Below, in pieces: positions 1 to 8,338 of a DNA stretch of 64,000 nt. Numbering within the stretch: position 1 is the first letter of the stretch; each line of letters starts with the position of its first letter. The stretch spans positions 20,911 through 84,910 of the forward strand of contig CAVXPD010000016.1 in assembly GCA_963763575.1 (NCBI GenBank), given 5' to 3'. Source of the DNA: Bog-473 sp963763575 (GTDB lineage Bacteria; Actinomycetota; Acidimicrobiia; Acidimicrobiales; RAAP-2). Position numbers and translations under genes: made by a program. The notes beneath the pieces are model-generated. The model had not been told where the DNA came from. It saw only the letters and a program-made list of their open reading frames with translations, and made no database searches.

Positions 1-927
1 TGCAGCAGCGTGCTCAAGCCGGCCGAGGAGACCCCGCTGTCGGCACTGGTCTTCGAGAAGGTCCTGGCCGAAGCCGGTGTGCCCGACGGCGTCGTCAACC
101 TGGTCAATGGCTACGGGCACACTGCCGGACAAGCGCTCATCGAGCACCCCGACGTCGACAAGATCGCCTTCACGGGATCCACGGAGGTCGGCAAGCTCAT
201 CGTGAAGGCAGCTGCTGGCAACCTCAAGCGGGTCATGCTCGAACTGGGCGGCAAATCACCGGTCCTCATTTACGACGACGCCGAGCTCGACAAGGCCATC
301 CCCGCCGCGGCGATGGGCATCTTCATCCACTCCGGACAGGCATGCGTCGCCGGCTCCCGCATCTTCGCGCAGCGCGGTGTATACGAACGGGTGGTCGAGG
401 GGGTCGCGACCCTCGCCGGCAAGATCCGGCTCGGCGGTCCAAACGAAGGAAAGGTCCACAGCGGGCCGATCATCAGCGAGCGGCAGCTGCATCGCGTCAT
501 GGGCTACATCGACGAGGGCAAGCGCGACGGCGCCGAGGTGGTCATCGGCGGTCACCGGCTCGATCGCACCGGCTACTTCGTGCACCCGACGGTGCTGGCG
601 CAGGTCAGGTCGGATATGCGCCTCTATCAGGAGGAGATTTTCGGGCCGGTCGTGGCAGTCACGCCGTTCGACGACGACGACGAGGTCGTCGCCATGGCGA
701 ACAACACGGTCTACGGCCTCGCCGCCTCGGCCTGGACGAGAGACATTTCCCACGCACACCGCCTCGCCAAGCGACTCGACGCGGGCACCGTCACGCTCAA
801 CTGCCAGATGATGTGGGACCCCAACATGCCCTTCGGTGGCTTCAAGCAGTCTGGTTGGGGTTACGAGAACGGGCAGGAGGGCATCGAGGGCTACCTCAAG
901 AACAAGACGGTCTGGGCCCAACTCTGA
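1..927 (+). CDS. aldehyde dehydrogenase, C-terminal part (5' end outside window)
   Basis: The frame is open from the first base, so the N-terminal cofactor half is cut off by the window edge; about 308 residues remain. Visible family signatures are the ELGGKSP glutamate motif, the SGQACVAGSR active-site cysteine motif, the FTGSTEVGK NAD-binding segment, EIFGPV, and PFGGFKQSGWG near the end. These place it in the NAD(P)-dependent aldehyde dehydrogenase superfamily, which oxidises aldehydes to acids in the cytosol. The substrate cannot be told from this part. It converges with the solute-binding protein gene that follows, with a short 7-bp hairpin between them. Confidence 0.95.
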   Translation, partial: CSSVLKPAEETPLSALVFEKVLAEAGVPDGVVNLVNGYGHTAGQALIEHPDVDKIAFTGSTEVGKLIVKAAAGNLKRVMLELGGKSPVLIYDDAELDKAIPAAAMGIFIHSGQACVAGSRIFAQRGVYERVVEGVATLAGKIRLGGPNEGKVHSGPIISERQLHRVMGYIDEGKRDGAEVVIGGHRLDRTGYFVHPTVLAQVRSDMRLYQEEIFGPVVAVTPFDDDDEVVAMANNTVYGLAASAWTRDISHAHRLAKRLDAGTVTLNCQMMWDPNMPFGGFKQSGWGYENGQEGIEGYLKNKTVWAQL

Positions 928-945
928 TCTCAGCCCATGCTGAGA
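928..945. terminator. short hairpin between convergent genes
   Basis: TCTCAGC and GCTGAGA form a perfect 7-bp stem around a 4-nt loop immediately after the stop codon of the aldehyde dehydrogenase. There is no T-run, so it is at best a weak or factor-dependent terminator. Confidence 0.3.
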
Positions 946-968
946 GGAACGAGGCTCTCGGCGCTGGT

Positions 969-2576
969 TTACTTCTTGATGTAGATGCCCGCCAGGTCGG
1001 TGTGGCACTGGCCGATCGGAGCCACCACCTTTCCTCCGACCACGGACTTGTTGTACCCGACGATCGCCGGCTGGAAGACCAGCGGGACTTCGGCCCCGAT
1101 CGACATCGCGAGGGCCCCGGCCTTCTGCATGAGCGGCCCCTGCTGTTGTGCGGTCACGTACTGGAGGGCCTGCTTGATGTCCGGGGCGAGCAGCGCATTG
1201 GCCGTGCCGTAGTGCTGGGTCAGGAAGCCGATCGGCAGGAACTCGTTCTCAAAGTTGTTGGCGAGATCCGGCCCGTTCGAGAGCTGCTCGCTGAGGACGG
1301 CGTCGCCCTGGCCCTTGATGTAGACGTCGGTCAGCAGGTCAGCTGGATCGACGGTCTGCAGGGTGATGTTGAACCCGGCCGCCTTGGCTTCTTGTTGCAC
1401 GAGTTGTGAGGCCTGACTGAATCCGGGATCGCCGCTCGGCACCACGAGGGTGAACGAGATCCCTCGAGGGAAGCCCGCGGCCTTCAACATGTTCTTGGCC
1501 TTTGTCGGCTGATACGTGTACTTGTTGCCCACCGCCTTGTCGTATCCAGGGGACCACGAGGGGAATGGCTGGTAGGCCGGCTCGCCGAGCCCGTCGTCGA
1601 CCACCCGGTTGAGGGCGTTGCGATCCACGGCGTACTCCAGCGCGGCGCGTACCTTTGCGCTGTTGAAGGGCGCCGCGTTCTGCCGCATCTGCAGGTCGAT
1701 GTAGTCGTAAGACTTGCCCACGACCACCGCAAGATTGGGCGCCCCCTTGACCGCTGCCACGTTGTCAGGCTCGAGCGTCGTCATGTCGAAGGCGCCCGTC
1801 TCGAGACCTGTGACCAACTGAGGACCCTGCGAGGCCTGGACGAAATCGACGCCGCCGAGCTCATACTGGCCCTTGTCCCAGTATTTGGGGTTGGCGGCGA
1901 GCTTGATCGAGGAGCCCTGCTGGTAGCCCTTCAGGACGAAGGGCCCGGCTCCGATCGGGGCGGTCTTGTCCGTGCTAATGGTGCTCGGGTCGTAGATGGT
2001 CCCGTCCGAGTGGTACATCGCCTGGACGACGTCTCCGGGAATCGGGTTGGAGAGGTTGAGGACGAGTGTGAGGGAATTCACCACGTCGATCGTCGAGATC
2101 GCGGTCAAGGTCGTGAGCAGCGGGCTCTGGCGGCTGTAGAGCAGGCTCGTCTTGATTGCGTTCGCGTCGATCGGGTCGCCATTCGAGAACACCACACCGG
2201 GGCGAATGTGGAGGGTCACCGTCGTCGGTGTCGTCGACCAGCTCTCGATGACGGTCGGGAGGAACGCTTCGTTCGTGATGCCAAGACCCGACGCGTAGAT
2301 GTTCGAGAGGATGGCGAACCCGCAGGGGTTGAGGGATTGTTCCGGATTGAACGTGTTGTCGAACTCGTCGTTCAGATCGATGCCGTACGAGAGCACCCCG
2401 TTTGGATTGGCGCCCCTCGGGAGCGCGGCACCGGCGGTGAGGGGCTGCAGCACGGCCGCACCGGCGAACGTGATGAGCGCGACCGCGGCCGCCGCGAAGA
2501 GCCAACGAGGCCGATGCAGAGGACGGGGTCCCTCGTTCTGATCCTTGCGCCGCCGCGTTGCACTGGGCTTCGCCAT
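969..2576 (-). CDS. ABC transporter solute-binding protein, family 5 (peptide/nickel type)
   Basis: A 535-residue secreted binding protein. The start at 2576 is chosen because a strong GGAGGTAGGAG ribosome site lies just upstream; a start 15 nt further up would place that site inside the gene. A basic N-terminus (KPSATRRRK) is followed by a hydrophobic stretch of about 20 residues (FAAAAVALITFAGAAV), a Sec signal or membrane anchor. The body has the SBP_bac_5 layout: the SLNPCGFAILSNIYASG region, then VTLHIRPGVVFSNGDPIDA, then AVDRNALNRVVDDG. Family members capture oligopeptides or other solutes for an ABC importer. No permease or ATPase gene is adjacent, so it is an orphan here and its ligand is unknown. 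Confidence 0.9.
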   Translation of the reverse strand: MAKPSATRRRKDQNEGPRPLHRPRWLFAAAAVALITFAGAAVLQPLTAGAALPRGANPNGVLSYGIDLNDEFDNTFNPEQSLNPCGFAILSNIYASGLGITNEAFLPTVIESWSTTPTTVTLHIRPGVVFSNGDPIDANAIKTSLLYSRQSPLLTTLTAISTIDVVNSLTLVLNLSNPIPGDVVQAMYHSDGTIYDPSTISTDKTAPIGAGPFVLKGYQQGSSIKLAANPKYWDKGQYELGGVDFVQASQGPQLVTGLETGAFDMTTLEPDNVAAVKGAPNLAVVVGKSYDYIDLQMRQNAAPFNSAKVRAALEYAVDRNALNRVVDDGLGEPAYQPFPSWSPGYDKAVGNKYTYQPTKAKNMLKAAGFPRGISFTLVVPSGDPGFSQASQLVQQEAKAAGFNITLQTVDPADLLTDVYIKGQGDAVLSEQLSNGPDLANNFENEFLPIGFLTQHYGTANALLAPDIKQALQYVTAQQQGPLMQKAGALAMSIGAEVPLVFQPAIVGYNKSVVGGKVVAPIGQCHTDLAGIYIKK

Positions 2577-2714
2577 CGCTCCTACCTCCATCAGACCACG
2601 GAGTCGGTCCCCCGCTTCGCAGCGTGGCGATCCTAGGCGCGCGAAGGTTCCGATTCTCGTTGCCAGACGGCCCAGAAGCCCGTCCGCCCTCTAGTCGTGA
2701 CTCGTTCTGTCCGC

Positions 2715-2990
2715 CTACACCCCGACGACGTTGATCAAGTGCGTCGTCATCACCAGGGGCGACCTCCACGCCGTGGGTGTCGCGCACCCCGAACAAGAGC
2801 CTTCGACGCCGATGCCACCTTCTCCCCGCCGCGTTCGACGTGTGCTCGTCGTCGACGATGTTGCCCTTCACCTCGAGGTCGTCTCCGTCCCCCGGTCGTC
2901 CACCGAGAACCTGTTTCGCAAGGGATCATCATGGCCTTCTTGAGCGCGCCGCCACCCTCATCTCGGCGTTCCCGGCGGCGTTCTCATCCA
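2715..2990 (-). pseudogene. degraded LURP-one-related (YxjI-like) protein
   Basis: Reading the minus strand in alternating frames recovers a family-like C-terminus in order: LKKAMM, then RNRFSVDD, then DDLEVKGNIVDDEH, then ERGGEKVASASKAL, then FGVRDTHGVEVAPGDDDAL, then INVVGV and a TAG stop at 2717-2715. The pieces lie in different frames, so at least four small indels separate them, and the N-terminal third is not recognisable. LURP-one-related proteins are small beta-barrel proteins of about 160 residues with unclear function in bacteria. Either this is a decayed copy or the sequence is poor here. No intact frame explains the stretch. Confidence 0.6.
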
Positions 2991-3430
2991 CCGCCTCCAC
3001 CGTGCCCCCGAGGAGTCGACGACCTGATCCGTGCGTCGTCACATGGCCCAAAGACACCACTGCGCTTGGCGCATTCGATGTCGGTTCTTATGGTTCAGTC
3101 GTTGTCAGAGAGCTATTTCGTCAGAGAGGTATTTCGCGCCGAGTCTGCTTGGTATCGAGGTGTAGCCGCCATCGCCCACGGCGACGCCCTGCCGAAACTG
3201 CCCCAAGCTGTGAGAAGGGGTACCGACGAGCCCTTGCTCGTCGATCGTGAACGACCGGAAATTGAGCGTCCCTGGTCAATGACACCGTTTGGTGACTGGT
3301 CACGCCCCACGGCGTCGGATCGTTTTACCGATGCCGCTGGTGCTCCTGTCGAATAGGGGTTGCCAGTAGTGTTCCCCATATCGCTGCGCCTGAGAAGCGA
3401 TGCAAACGTTGCCTTCCACAAGGAGCCGAG
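2991..3430. other. non-coding or unrecognised stretch
   Basis: I see no convincing gene between the LURP-one remnant and the small membrane protein. Open frames on both strands here are arginine/serine/proline rich and lack domain-like patterning. A TTGTCAGAGAGCTATTTCG / TCGTCAGAGAGGTATTTCG near-duplicate lies at about 3101-3138. The N-terminus of the degraded gene may extend into the left part. Confidence 0.4.
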
Positions 3431-3610
3431 ATGCAGTTAGCTGACGTGACGAGCGGTGGCTTCATCGGGTTGTGGGCCGTGATCTACGTGGTCCTGTTGG
3501 TGACCCTGGGCATCCTGTCGCTGAGGAAGGGGCACTGGATCATGTTCATCGTCGGACTGTTTTTCCCGCTCTTTTGGTTCATTGGGGCGCTTCTGCCGAG
3601 ACGACGCTGA
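3431..3610 (+). CDS. small two-helix membrane protein (59 aa)
   Basis: ATG at 3431 is preceded at 7 nt by AAGGAG, and the frame ends at TGA 3608-3610. The product begins MQLADVTSGG and has two hydrophobic segments (about residues 11-28, WAVIYVVLLVTLGIL, and 37-54, IMFIVGLFFPLFWFIGALL) separated by a basic RKGH turn, and ends in PRRR. It starts 55 nt before the GAP-family gene and probably shares its transcript. The short hydrophobic hairpin resembles small membrane proteins found beside Sap/GAP proteins and phospholipase-D-like nuclease_N proteins. No function is assigned. Confidence 0.75.
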   Translation: MQLADVTSGGFIGLWAVIYVVLLVTLGILSLRKGHWIMFIVGLFFPLFWFIGALLPRRR

Positions 3611-3664
3611 CAGCGGAATCCTGCGTTGACCTTCGCGGTGGCTCACGCGCAGTAGGACGATCGG

Positions 3665-4318
3665 GTGGTCCTCGACCTGACGATCGTCGGGCTAGCAGTC
3701 ACGCTCGAGCCGATTCCGCTCACCGCGTTCATCCTCATTCTTTCGTCGCAGCATGGCAGCAGAAAAGGCGCTGCATTCGTCTCCGGATGGATTGTCTCGC
3801 TCGCCATCGTCGTCACGGTGACAGTCGTGGCGACGGGAAACAACCCGCCGAAGCAAAACACGGCTCCCTCGCTCGGGGCATTGGCAGGCAAGATCGCCAT
3901 AGGCGCTGTGCTCTTGGTGATCGCTCTGCGTCGGTACCGGCGGTTGGGTCAGCCTAAGAAGCCGAAGAAGACCCCGAAGTGGCAGGCCGGAGTGGACAGC
4001 ATGTCGCCCTGGTATGCCTTTGCGCTCGCACCACTCGTGCAGCCATGGGGGCTGATCGCGGCGGGGGCGGCAACCGTGGTGGAGGCCAAGCTCTCGGGCT
4101 GGGAGGATTACCTCGCCCTCGTCTACTTCTGTGTACTGGCGACCGCGACGTACCTGGCGATGGAGATCTACGCCACGGCCCGTCCGGCCGAGACGCAGGC
4201 GTTCCTGACCCGGTTGCGTTCTTGGATCGACCGCAATACCGACGTGCTGATCGTGTGGCTCTCGCTGCTCGTCGGACTCTGGCTCATAGGGAAGAGCATC
4301 TACCTCATCGTGACGTAA
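3665..4318 (+). CDS. GAP/Sap-family integral membrane protein
   Basis: A 217-residue polytopic membrane protein starting at GTG. Hydrophobic segments lie at about residues 4-28, 38-56, 72-88, 115-138, 147-165 and 195-216. The NPPKQN loop, the basic RRYRRLGQPKKPKK cytoplasmic linker and the SPWYAFALAPLVQPWGLIAAGAATV core match the actinobacterial GAP family (Sap, sulfolipid-1-addressing protein; LysE-like fold). Mycobacterial members take part in moving cell-envelope lipids; the cargo here is unknown. The small membrane protein upstream is a likely partner. Confidence 0.8.
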   Translation: MVLDLTIVGLAVTLEPIPLTAFILILSSQHGSRKGAAFVSGWIVSLAIVVTVTVVATGNNPPKQNTAPSLGALAGKIAIGAVLLVIALRRYRRLGQPKKPKKTPKWQAGVDSMSPWYAFALAPLVQPWGLIAAGAATVVEAKLSGWEDYLALVYFCVLATATYLAMEIYATARPAETQAFLTRLRSWIDRNTDVLIVWLSLLVGLWLIGKSIYLIVT

Positions 4319-4382
4319 TCGGTGATGGAAGTACGTCTGTGTGTTGCGACTCCCAGCTCACGAAGCCATCTCTACCGCCGGG

Positions 4383-4967
4383 TCAGTGCCGAAATGCACC
4401 AACGCCTTCTCTGACGGCGTAGAGCAACAGCAGGTACCCCGCAACTGGGTCGGCCCACCACCATCCGAACGCAGCGTTGAGGACGAGTCCCACGAGGACG
4501 GCCGTGGCGAGGACGCCATCGACGAACGTGACCCGTCCTTCAGTGCGAAGAACGGGATTGTCGAGCTTGCGTCCAGTGGACTCCTTCCCTGCGGCCAGAA
4601 CGAACATCACGGCCGCCGTCAAGGCGGTCCAGACGATGCCTAGGGGGCTGTGCCGGGGTTCGAACCGAGCGGCCAGCACCACTGTGCTCTGAATAGCCAG
4701 GTAGAGCGCAAGGACGAGGAAGGCACTGCCGATGATGGGCAGTCCGATTCTCTGGCGCTCCTCAGACGAACCGGAGAGCTCCCAGATGACCACGGTGCTT
4801 GCCCCGATTTCTATAAGCGAGTCGAATCCGAACCCGCCGAGCGCCACGGAGCGGGCGGTGATGGCGGCGAGAGCCAGTACCACCACGCCCACCACGTTCC
4901 AGCCGAGGGTGACGTATTCGAGGATGAAGCCCCGGCGGACCAGCAGGGCACGGTCTTCGGCCAACAC
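4383..4967 (-). CDS. CDF-like cation transporter, membrane domain only
   Basis: A 194-residue protein with GTG start and five to six hydrophobic segments. The sequence GFGFDSLIEIGASTVVIWEL corresponds to the cation diffusion facilitator helix-2 metal-binding region, and WADPVAGYLLLLYAVREG to helix 5 with its DP..G signature. The cytoplasmic C-terminal domain of full-length CDF proteins (about 300 residues) is absent, as in a recognised short subfamily of putative Co/Zn/Cd transporters. It converges with the GAP-family gene. Transported ion unknown. Confidence 0.8.
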   Translation of the reverse strand: MLAEDRALLVRRGFILEYVTLGWNVVGVVVLALAAITARSVALGGFGFDSLIEIGASTVVIWELSGSSEERQRIGLPIIGSAFLVLALYLAIQSTVVLAARFEPRHSPLGIVWTALTAAVMFVLAAGKESTGRKLDNPVLRTEGRVTFVDGVLATAVLVGLVLNAAFGWWWADPVAGYLLLLYAVREGVGAFRH

Positions 4968-5029
4968 CGCACCACCCTAGTTGCGGCATCTCTCAAAAGG
5001 CGTGCCTCAGACCACCCGGTCGGGTCGGC

Positions 5030-6208
5030 TCACCACGCAGCCCGCGGTGTCCCCCCGTCGACCGCGACGCAGCAGCGACGGACGACCCGGCTGAGCCGAA
5101 GCGCCCGCGGGTCGGCGCCTCCCGGCAGCGGGATGCGGTGCACGGTGTAGCCGAAAGCGACGTCGAAGTGTGGATCGGAGTACGCGAGGGATCCGCCTGC
5201 GCCGTCGTGGCCGAAGGCTCGATAGCTGCCGAACGGGAGTCGCTCCGTCGGCTTCTGGAAGACCACGGCGAAGGCCGACGCGAACGGGTTGTCCAACTCG
5301 AGCCCCCAGACCTGCTGCTGGCTCACGGCGCCCACCGTCTCGCGGTCGAGCAGCCGCGACTCACCGCCGATCTCGTGGTGGATCGCCGCGTACAGGCCGG
5401 CCAGACCGCGCCCGTTGGCCAGACCCCCGGCCGCCGGCGTCCCGGCCCGGCGGAAACGCTCGGCGTTGCACTCGACCAGCATGTTCGGCTCGTCGTCGGG
5501 CAGCGCGAGCCAGCGGACGCTGCCCTTGGGCGAGGCGGGGACGGCGTCAGGGAACGCCGCCAGCTCCTCGGCCGTCGGCAGCTCGACCGCGACGACGCGG
5601 CCGTCCTCCGACTCGGGCGTGCCGAGATACACGTCGAGCCCCCGCGCCCCCGTCACGTGCGCTCGCAGCCACGCGCCCAATCGCTCGCCCGTCGCCCGCA
5701 GCACGAGCTCGTCGGCCAGCACCCCGATGGTCAGCGCGTGATACGCGAACGCGCTGCCCGGGGCCCAGTGGGGACGCTGCGCCGCAAGCCGTGCCGCCAG
5801 CGGCGCGTGGCCGTACAGGTCGCCGTAGTCGTAACCACCGTCCACGCCGAGCAGGCCGGCTTGATGGCTGAGCACCTGGCGCACCGGCAACGCCGCTTTG
5901 CCGCGGGCGGCGAACTCGGGCCACAGGTCGGCCACCGGCGCATCGAGGTCGAGCAGGCCGTCGCGCACCAGGCACGCGACCACGACGCCGGCCGCTCCCT
6001 TCGAGCTCGAGAACACCGGCAGCAACTCGTCGGGCTTCGTGCCGGGGCCCCACCACAGATCGAGCACGGGCCGGCCGTGGTGGTACACGCACAGCGTCCC
6101 GGCGAAGGTCGGGTCGGCGGCGATGGACTCCGCCAGTCGCTCCGCCACCAGCTCGAAGCCCGGCTCCACCGTTCCCTGCACATCCTCTGTCCGCGCCGCT
6201 GTGCTCAT
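5030..6208 (-). CDS. beta-lactamase-fold serine hydrolase (class C / EstB-like)
   Basis: A 392-residue protein. The start at 6208 is chosen because conserved sequence begins there; the frame stays open far upstream across the divergent neighbour, which is a shadow. The catalytic SxxK is seen as SSSKG at residues 67-71 (Ser67, Lys70), and HDGAGGS near the C-terminus fits the HxG/KTG position. Typical family blocks LPVRQVLSHQAGL and PGSAFAYHALTIGVLADELVLRATG are present. Such enzymes are serine esterases, peptidases or carboxypeptidases rather than true beta-lactamases. No signal peptide is seen, suggesting a cytosolic esterase. It is divergent from the GH1 gene with 60 bp between start codons. 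Confidence 0.9.
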   Translation of the reverse strand: MSTAARTEDVQGTVEPGFELVAERLAESIAADPTFAGTLCVYHHGRPVLDLWWGPGTKPDELLPVFSSSKGAAGVVVACLVRDGLLDLDAPVADLWPEFAARGKAALPVRQVLSHQAGLLGVDGGYDYGDLYGHAPLAARLAAQRPHWAPGSAFAYHALTIGVLADELVLRATGERLGAWLRAHVTGARGLDVYLGTPESEDGRVVAVELPTAEELAAFPDAVPASPKGSVRWLALPDDEPNMLVECNAERFRRAGTPAAGGLANGRGLAGLYAAIHHEIGGESRLLDRETVGAVSQQQVWGLELDNPFASAFAVVFQKPTERLPFGSYRAFGHDGAGGSLAYSDPHFDVAFGYTVHRIPLPGGADPRALRLSRVVRRCCVAVDGGTPRAAW

Positions 6209-6268
6209 GGGCCATGTTGTAGCCCGGTCGCCGGGCCCTCCGCGGGCCCGACGGGGCAGACTGCGCCC

Positions 6269-7468
6269 ATGGAGTGGCCCGCGGGGTTCATGTGGGGGAC
6301 GGGGGCGTCGTCGACGCAGACCGATGGCGCCGCCCCGGCGTCGGACTGGTGGGACTGGGAGCGCGGTGGGCACGCGCCGATCTCGGGCGAGGGAAATGGG
6401 TTCGCCACGCGCTACGCCGAGGACCTCCGCGCGGTGGCGGACCTGGGGCTGACCCACCACCGGCTCTCCATCGAGTGGGCACGCATCGAACCCGAGGAGG
6501 GACGCCGCGACCCCGCCGCGGTCGCCCACGCCCGCGCCATCCTCGGCGCGGCGCGCGACGCCGGGGTCACGCCGTGGGTCTGCCTGCACCATTTCACGTT
6601 GCCCCGTTGGTTCGCCCAGCGCGGCGGCTTCCTCGTGGACGCCAACCGCACCGGCCCCTGGCGCCGCCACGTCGAGTTCATGGCACAGACCTTCGGAGAC
6701 CTCGCCGGCGGCTGGAAGCCGGTGAACGAGACGAACTACTACGCCGGCATCGCCTACGGCGGCCGGGGCTGGCCGCCGGGGCACGACGACCGCGCCGAAC
6801 GTGCGCTGGCGGCCGAGCAGATCCAGCTGGCGACGGCGGAGGCGGCCGTCGTGCTGCGAGGGACGGGCGCCCCGGTCGCGTCCGTCTTCGGGCTCTCCTG
6901 CGAGGTCCCACTCGACGAAGACGAGGCGACCGCGAGGGCCGTCCGTTCGCTGCGCGCCGTGAATTGGGACGCCGGCATCGGCTTGTTCCGCGACGGCGTG
7001 CTGCGCATTCCCGGCCGCGAGCCGCTGGAGCGTCCCGACTTGGCCGGTTGTTTCGACCTCTTCGGGTTCTCGTACTACGCCACCATGGGCGTGGCGCACG
7101 GACAAGTCGTCCGCTATCCCGCCGACGCCCCGGTCTCTCCACTCGGCTACGGCATCTGGGCCGGTGGCCTCGGTCTCGTGCTCGACCGGCTTCACGACGA
7201 GCTGCCTGGTACCCCGCTGTTGATCGACGAGTACGGCATCGGCACGGCCGACGACGGGCAACGTACGCGGTACCTCGAGGACGGTGTGCGCGTCCTGCGG
7301 GACGCCCTCGAGCGCGGCATCGACGTCCGCGGGCTCTTCCACTGGACGGCGGTCGACAATTACGAATGGCTCCACGGGTTCGACGTGTCCTTCGGCCTCA
7401 TCGACCGTGATCGCCGGGTCCGGCCGAGCGCGGCCGTGCTGGCCCGAGAAGCAGGCACGGCGCGCTAA
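6269..7468 (+). CDS. glycoside hydrolase family 1-like beta-glycosidase
   Basis: A 399-residue enzyme starting with MEWPAGFMWGTGASS, the usual GH1 N-terminus (FLWG.A.S). Blocks in order are the RLSIEWARIEP segment (about 65-75), CLHHFTLPRW (105-114), the acid/base region KPVNETNYY with Glu154, and the nucleophile region LLIDEYGIG with Glu321. The usual TxNEP and I/VTENG motifs are changed to VNET and IDEYG, so this belongs to a divergent branch. WTAVDNYEWLHGF near the C-terminus is the conserved aglycone-site region. Expected role is cytosolic hydrolysis of beta-glycosides. It shares a 60-bp promoter region with the divergent serine hydrolase. Confidence 0.9.
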   Translation: MEWPAGFMWGTGASSTQTDGAAPASDWWDWERGGHAPISGEGNGFATRYAEDLRAVADLGLTHHRLSIEWARIEPEEGRRDPAAVAHARAILGAARDAGVTPWVCLHHFTLPRWFAQRGGFLVDANRTGPWRRHVEFMAQTFGDLAGGWKPVNETNYYAGIAYGGRGWPPGHDDRAERALAAEQIQLATAEAAVVLRGTGAPVASVFGLSCEVPLDEDEATARAVRSLRAVNWDAGIGLFRDGVLRIPGREPLERPDLAGCFDLFGFSYYATMGVAHGQVVRYPADAPVSPLGYGIWAGGLGLVLDRLHDELPGTPLLIDEYGIGTADDGQRTRYLEDGVRVLRDALERGIDVRGLFHWTAVDNYEWLHGFDVSFGLIDRDRRVRPSAAVLAREAGTAR

Positions 7469-7771
7469 CGTCCTGATCCCGCTGCCAGCGCGAGTGGGGC
7501 CGTTCGAATTCCGGGCAAAATCCTCGAGCCGCACCATGAACTCGACCGAGGCGCCCCGAGCCCAGAGGTTGAAACGCCTGGCGCAGGGCGGTGCCCCGCC
7601 TGAGCCCTCGATTTCTAGACTGCGCTGGGCAGTTGGAGGACCTGGTGGACCCGCCTGAACAGGGCCCCGTGCGTGGAACGGCCTGGCGGGGGATGGCCTG
7701 GCGGGGGATACTGGGAGCTTGGTAAGGCGGCCTGCGGCGAACCGACGTCGGCAACGTAAGCAAGTGGGGAG
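7469..7771. other. intergenic region upstream of ECF sigma gene
   Basis: About 300 bases with no gene I can support. It contains the 15-bp duplication at 7680-7709 about 60 nt before the sigma-factor start, so the promoter of the sigma operon probably lies in its right half. Confidence 0.4.
7680..7709. repeat. perfect 15-bp tandem duplication
   Basis: GGCCTGGCGGGGGAT occurs twice in direct succession, 62 nt upstream of the sigma-factor start codon. It could be a pair of regulator sites or a simple slippage duplication. Confidence 0.6.
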
Positions 7772-8338
7772 ATGCAAGGGCCCGAGATAGACAGCGGTGT
7801 GGTCGATGCTGCAAGACGCGGTGATCGCGCCGCGTGGGAGCAGCTGTACCGGCGGCTCTACCCTCGGCTCAGGTCGTATCTCGCCCGCCGGATCGGTTTT
7901 GAAGGGGTCGAGGACGCGGTGAACGAGACGATGGCGAAAGCCATTGCCGGGATCGAGGGTTATCGGTCCGGCCCGTCGGGCTTCGACGGATGGGTCTTCG
8001 GCATAGCCCGTCACGTCGGCGCCGACCATCATCGCCGTTTTGCTCGAGACCGTCGCCAACCCATCGTCGCCCACCACATCGACGGCCACGGGCCGGACGG
8101 CGACCTGCCCGTGGATCACCGGCTCGATCTGGCGGACGACTACGCACACCTACGGTCGATGTTCTCGAGACTCGACCCGGCAGAGCAGGAGATCCTCGAG
8201 CTGCGCGTGATCGCGGGGCTGTCTGCGGACGAAGTAGCCGCGCTCCTCCGACGCCAACCAGGAGCCATCCGCACCTCTCAGTCGCGGGCGCTCGCGCACC
8301 TGCGACGCCTGATGGAAGCCGAGCAGATCCATGCTTGA
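7772..8338 (+). CDS. ECF-type RNA polymerase sigma factor
   Basis: A 188-residue sigma-70 family protein. The sigma2 region runs from about residue 18 to 90 (RAAWEQLYRRLYPRLRSYL, then DAVNETMAKA, then FDGWVFGIARHVGADHHRR). The sigma4 region runs from about 125 to 180 (RLDPAEQEILELRVIAG, LSADEVAALL, then a recognition helix followed by SRALAHLRRL). It has no region 1 or 3, which defines the ECF group. Its stop codon overlaps the start of the downstream membrane gene by 8 nt, the usual arrangement with a cognate anti-sigma factor. Confidence 0.92.
   Translation: MQGPEIDSGVVDAARRGDRAAWEQLYRRLYPRLRSYLARRIGFEGVEDAVNETMAKAIAGIEGYRSGPSGFDGWVFGIARHVGADHHRRFARDRRQPIVAHHIDGHGPDGDLPVDHRLDLADDYAHLRSMFSRLDPAEQEILELRVIAGLSADEVAALLRRQPGAIRTSQSRALAHLRRLMEAEQIHA

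Noticed and set aside
6209..8149. Long upstream extension of the beta-lactamase-fold gene on the minus strand
   Set aside because: It is antisense to the GH1 and sigma genes, has no domain-like sequence, and the conserved protein begins at 6208.
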